Positions 7,134 through 9,371 of a DNA stretch of 9,371 nt are shown here, piece after piece. The notes beneath the pieces were generated by a model. The model was not told where the DNA came from. It searched no databases and saw only the letters and a program-made list of their open reading frames with translations. The position numbers and the translations under genes are program-made. The stretch's first letter is position 1. Each line of letters opens with the position of its first letter. The stretch is from Candidatus Thiothrix singaporensis (GTDB lineage: Bacteria; Pseudomonadota; Gammaproteobacteria; Thiotrichales; Thiotrichaceae): positions 1,820,790-1,830,160 of the forward strand of contig CP059265.1 in assembly GCA_013693955.1 (NCBI GenBank). The letters are read 5' to 3'.

Positions 7134-8053
7134 ATGCCCAATAACCGTCAAGCGATTTTTATTCTGTCGCCGCCGCGTTCCGGCTCCACCTTGCTGCGCG
7201 TCCTGTTGGCGGGCAGCCCTGAACTGTTCAGCCCTCCAGAACTGTATCTGCTGGCGTTCAATAGCCTGCAACAACGCCGCGAACAATTTTCAGGCCGTCT
7301 GGAGTTCTTCCGGGAAGGTTTGCAGCGAGCGCTGATGGAGTTGAAACACTGCCCGCCAGCCGAGGCAGCCCAACTGTTACAGGAACTGGAAGGCCAAGGT
7401 ATGGGCACCAAAGCGTTCTACGGGCTGCTACAGGAATGGACAGGCCAGCGGCGTATCGTCGACAAAACGCCAAGCTATGCCTTCAACCCCACCGTGCTGC
7501 AACGCGCCGAAGCCGAATTCGACAATGCGCTGTTTATCCATTTGGTGCGGCACCCGTTGGCAACCGTCAGTTCGTTTGAGGAAATCCGCGCTGATCTGGT
7601 GACTGGCAATCCGGCGGATGAACTGCCGCTCACACCCCGCCAGAAAGGTGAACTATGGTGGCTAATCAGTCACCAGAACATCCTGGCATTCCTGCAAACC
7701 GTTCCTGCCAACCGCCAGTTCCGGCTCCGCTACGAACAGCTGGTGGCCGAACCGGAACAGCAGATGCGCCAGCTTTGCGACTTCCTCAACATTAGTTTTG
7801 CCCGCGAGATGTTGAACCCCTATCAGGAGCAGAAACAACGCATGACGGATGGGGTGACAGACCTCTCCCGTATTCTGGGTGATCAGAAATTCCATACCTA
7901 TCAGGGTATTGACGCCAATGCCGCTGAACGCTGGCGCAGCAAATGCTTCGAAGATTTTTGTGCGAAACCAGTTGGGCGCTGGCCGAATCCCTGGGCTACG
8001 AGCGCGAAACTTTCGCTGTTGATAGCGAGGAACGCGAAGAGTGGGAAATCTAG
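7134..8053 (+). CDS. Sulfotransferase, probably the C-terminal domain of the carrier-sulfotransferase protein
   Basis: This is a PAPS-dependent sulfotransferase, different from the one at 4123. FILSPPRSGSTLLRVLL is its 5'-phosphosulfate loop, and FIHLVRHPLATVSSF is its 3'-phosphate site. SPPRSGSTLL followed by a proline-rich PELF segment resembles, from memory, sulfotransferase domains fused to carrier proteins in NRPS/PKS enzymes. If separate, ATG 7134 is the best start, but its ribosome-binding site is poor, consistent with fusion. The end needs one T added in the five-T run 7955-7959; the frame then runs EDFLCETSWALAESLGYERE to TAG 8051-8053. Unrepaired, it would run on to about 8129 across the next gene. 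The fused protein would be about 428 residues with the phosphosulfate loop near 132-145. It probably acts on a carrier-bound chain. The methyltransferase start follows after 14 bases. Confidence 0.82.
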
Positions 8054-8067
8054 AAAGGCCAACAAAC

Positions 8068-9064
8068 ATGATGCCAACTACACCACCCAGCCAACATACC
8101 CAAGCGTCACTGTTGCAACTGTCGCGTGATTTCACTAAAAGCCGGATATTTATCACCGCCGCCGAACTGGATGTCTTCACCTTATTAAGCGGCCAAGCGC
8201 TAACCGCCGCAAAGCCGCCGACGCTTGCCAAGCGACACTGCGGGGCATGGGCATTCTGCTGGATGCGCTGACCGCCCAAGGCTTTCTGGACAAACAGGAC
8301 GGCAAGTACCAAACCCGGCCAGCGATACAGCGCCTCTTGTCAGCCAACTCGCCCGACAATATTTTGCCGATGGTGCAACATGCCGCTGGCCTGTGGAAAC
8401 GCTGGTCACAGCTGACGGATATTATCCAGGGCAAGGCCGCACCCGACCAGGAGAATGATGAAGGCAGCACCCTGTTGCAAAATCTGGTGAAAGCCATGCA
8501 CGTTGTGAATGCAGCCAAGGCACCTGCCGTTATCCACCAGATCCAGCCCGGTCATGCGCGGCGCTTGCTGGATGTTGGCGGGGGCTGGCTCCTATACTGC
8601 GGCATTCCTGCGGGCGGTGCCAGAGATGCAGGCCACGCTCTTTGATTTTCCGACGGTGATCGCAGTGGCGGAAGCACAGCTCCGTGCAGACCGGTTACAA
8701 GGGCGGGTGAACTTGGTCAGTGGCAATTACCTGAAAGACGCCTTGCCTCCGGGTCATGATCTTGCGTTATTGTCCGCCATCACCCACCAGCACCCCCGAG
8801 GAAAATAGCATCCTGTACCGGAACGTTTACCAAGCCTTGCTACCGGGTGGGCGCATCGTCATCCGGGGTTTTGTGATGGAGGATGATAAAGCCTGCCCCA
8901 CAGATGGTGCGCTCTTCGCCGTCAATATGCTCGCCAACACCTTGGGCGGGCAAACCTACAGCTTTGCCGAAACCCGTAATGGCTTACTGAAAGCAGGCTT
9001 TACGGATGTCCGTTTACTGCTCAAGGCAGATGGCTTGTTTTCCCTGATAGACGCCTTTAAGTGA
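8068..9064 (+). CDS. SAM-dependent O-methyltransferase, hydroxyindole/COMT-like (frameshifted)
   Basis: The gene encodes a class I SAM-dependent methyltransferase of the dimeric O-methyltransferase (methyltransferase_2) family. The N-terminal winged-helix dimerisation part reads FTKSRIFITAAELDVFTLL, then LRGMGILLDALTAQGFL. The SAM-binding loop LLDVGGG starts near residue 167, followed by LFDFPTVIAVAEAQL and the late segment LLPGGRIVIRGFVMEDD. Frame changes occur at 8211-8213 (one A short), 8580-8584 (five G, probably seven) and 8793-8797 (five C, probably seven). With these the product is 333 residues, as expected for the family. ATG 8068 is immediately followed by a second ATG. Family members methylate oxygen on aromatic or polyketide rings and sometimes other groups, so O-methylation of the peptide product is likely but the acceptor is unknown. 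Same operon as its neighbours. Confidence 0.87.
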
Positions 9065-9080
9065 TGACCCAAAACACACC

Positions 9081-9371
9081 ATGACACATTCGGATCTTAC
9101 GCAATTGCTCCATGAGTTACAGAGCCGGAACATCCAGTTACAAGTGGACGGCGACCGCCTGAAGCTGAATGCGCCCAAAGCTGCGCTCACTCCGGAATTG
9201 CGCGAACGCCTGACCCGCCACAAGGCGGACATTATCCGTTTTCATCAAGCTCGGCAGGCTCACGCTGGCAAGGCGGACATCCCGGCGCTGGGGCAGCAAC
9301 AGCCGCAGCCTTGCTCGTTCGCCCAACAACGCCTGTGGCTGCTGGAACAGCTGGAACCGGGCAGTCACGCC
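9081..9371 (+). CDS. Nonribosomal peptide synthetase, N-terminus (97 codons, cut by window edge)
   Basis: The first 97 residues of a nonribosomal peptide synthetase run off the window. Residues 1 to about 55 (LTQLLHELQSRNIQLQVDGD, then a helix LTPELRERLTRHKADIIRF) form a TubC-type N-terminal docking domain, which recognises the C-terminal tail of an upstream subunit. A linker rich in Q and P leads into CSFAQQRLWLLEQLEPGSHA (78-97), the first motif (C1) of a condensation domain. Starting with docking and condensation domains suggests that this protein receives a donor chain from another subunit. No ribosome-binding site is seen before ATG 9081. An ATG at 9064 overlaps the methyltransferase stop (TGATG) and would reach the same protein if one base were missing in between. 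Confidence 0.9.
   Translation, partial: MTHSDLTQLLHELQSRNIQLQVDGDRLKLNAPKAALTPELRERLTRHKADIIRFHQARQAHAGKADIPALGQQQPQPCSFAQQRLWLLEQLEPGSHA

Noticed and set aside
7035..7286. An 83-residue minus-strand open frame between carrier protein and sulfotransferase
   Set aside because: It is antisense to the continuous carrier-sulfotransferase reading and shows no protein features.
7662..8312. A 216-residue minus-strand open frame
   Set aside because: It spans the antisense of the sulfotransferase end and methyltransferase start, both supported by motifs, and has no domain of its own.
1..9371. tRNA, rRNA, CRISPR array, insertion sequence or transposase
   Set aside because: I looked for repeats, cloverleaf-like sequences and transposase motifs and saw none.

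Overview
The window looks like a chromosomal piece of a nitrogen-fixing gammaproteobacterium. It carries a nifL-nifA pair and, diverging from it, the first genes of an rnf electron-transport operon, the same arrangement known beside nifLA in Azotobacter vinelandii. NifL is largely confined to gamma- and some betaproteobacteria. I cannot name the genus; a sulfur oxidiser such as Thiothrix or a methanotroph would both fit.

Layout. Positions 1-2477 hold nifA (minus strand, cut by the window start) and nifL (minus strand), whose stop and start overlap as ATGA. Positions 2478-2870 are a 393-base divergent control region. It has a -24/-12 (sigma-54) promoter facing each way and three TGT-N10-ACA sites, the known NifA-binding pattern. 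Positions 2871-4058 hold rnfA and rnfB (plus strand). The expected rnfC does not follow. From 4123 to the end lies a secondary-metabolite locus: a sulfotransferase (plus), a cupin/JmjC-type dioxygenase (minus, convergent with it), then a plus-strand operon of aspartate/glutamate racemase, peptidyl carrier protein, second sulfotransferase, O-methyltransferase and the first 97 codons of a nonribosomal peptide synthetase that opens with a TubC-type docking domain.

Most genes need single-base repairs to read as full proteins. Nearly every repair adds one or two bases, often in a run of identical bases. After repair every gene has the expected family length. I read this as base-calling error in a draft assembly, not gene decay. 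One repair matters biologically: restoring one A at 7002-7006 joins the carrier protein to the second sulfotransferase in a single open frame of about 428 residues.

How the genes may work together. NifL/NifA would control nitrogen fixation and, through the divergent sigma-54 promoters, both their own operon and rnfAB, which supplies low-potential electrons to nitrogenase. The second half probably makes a small peptide modified by hydroxylation, epimerisation or D-amino acid supply, sulfation and methylation. The product is unknown. A near-identical 24-base inverted pair flanks the first sulfotransferase and the dioxygenase and is either a shared regulator site or a cassette boundary.
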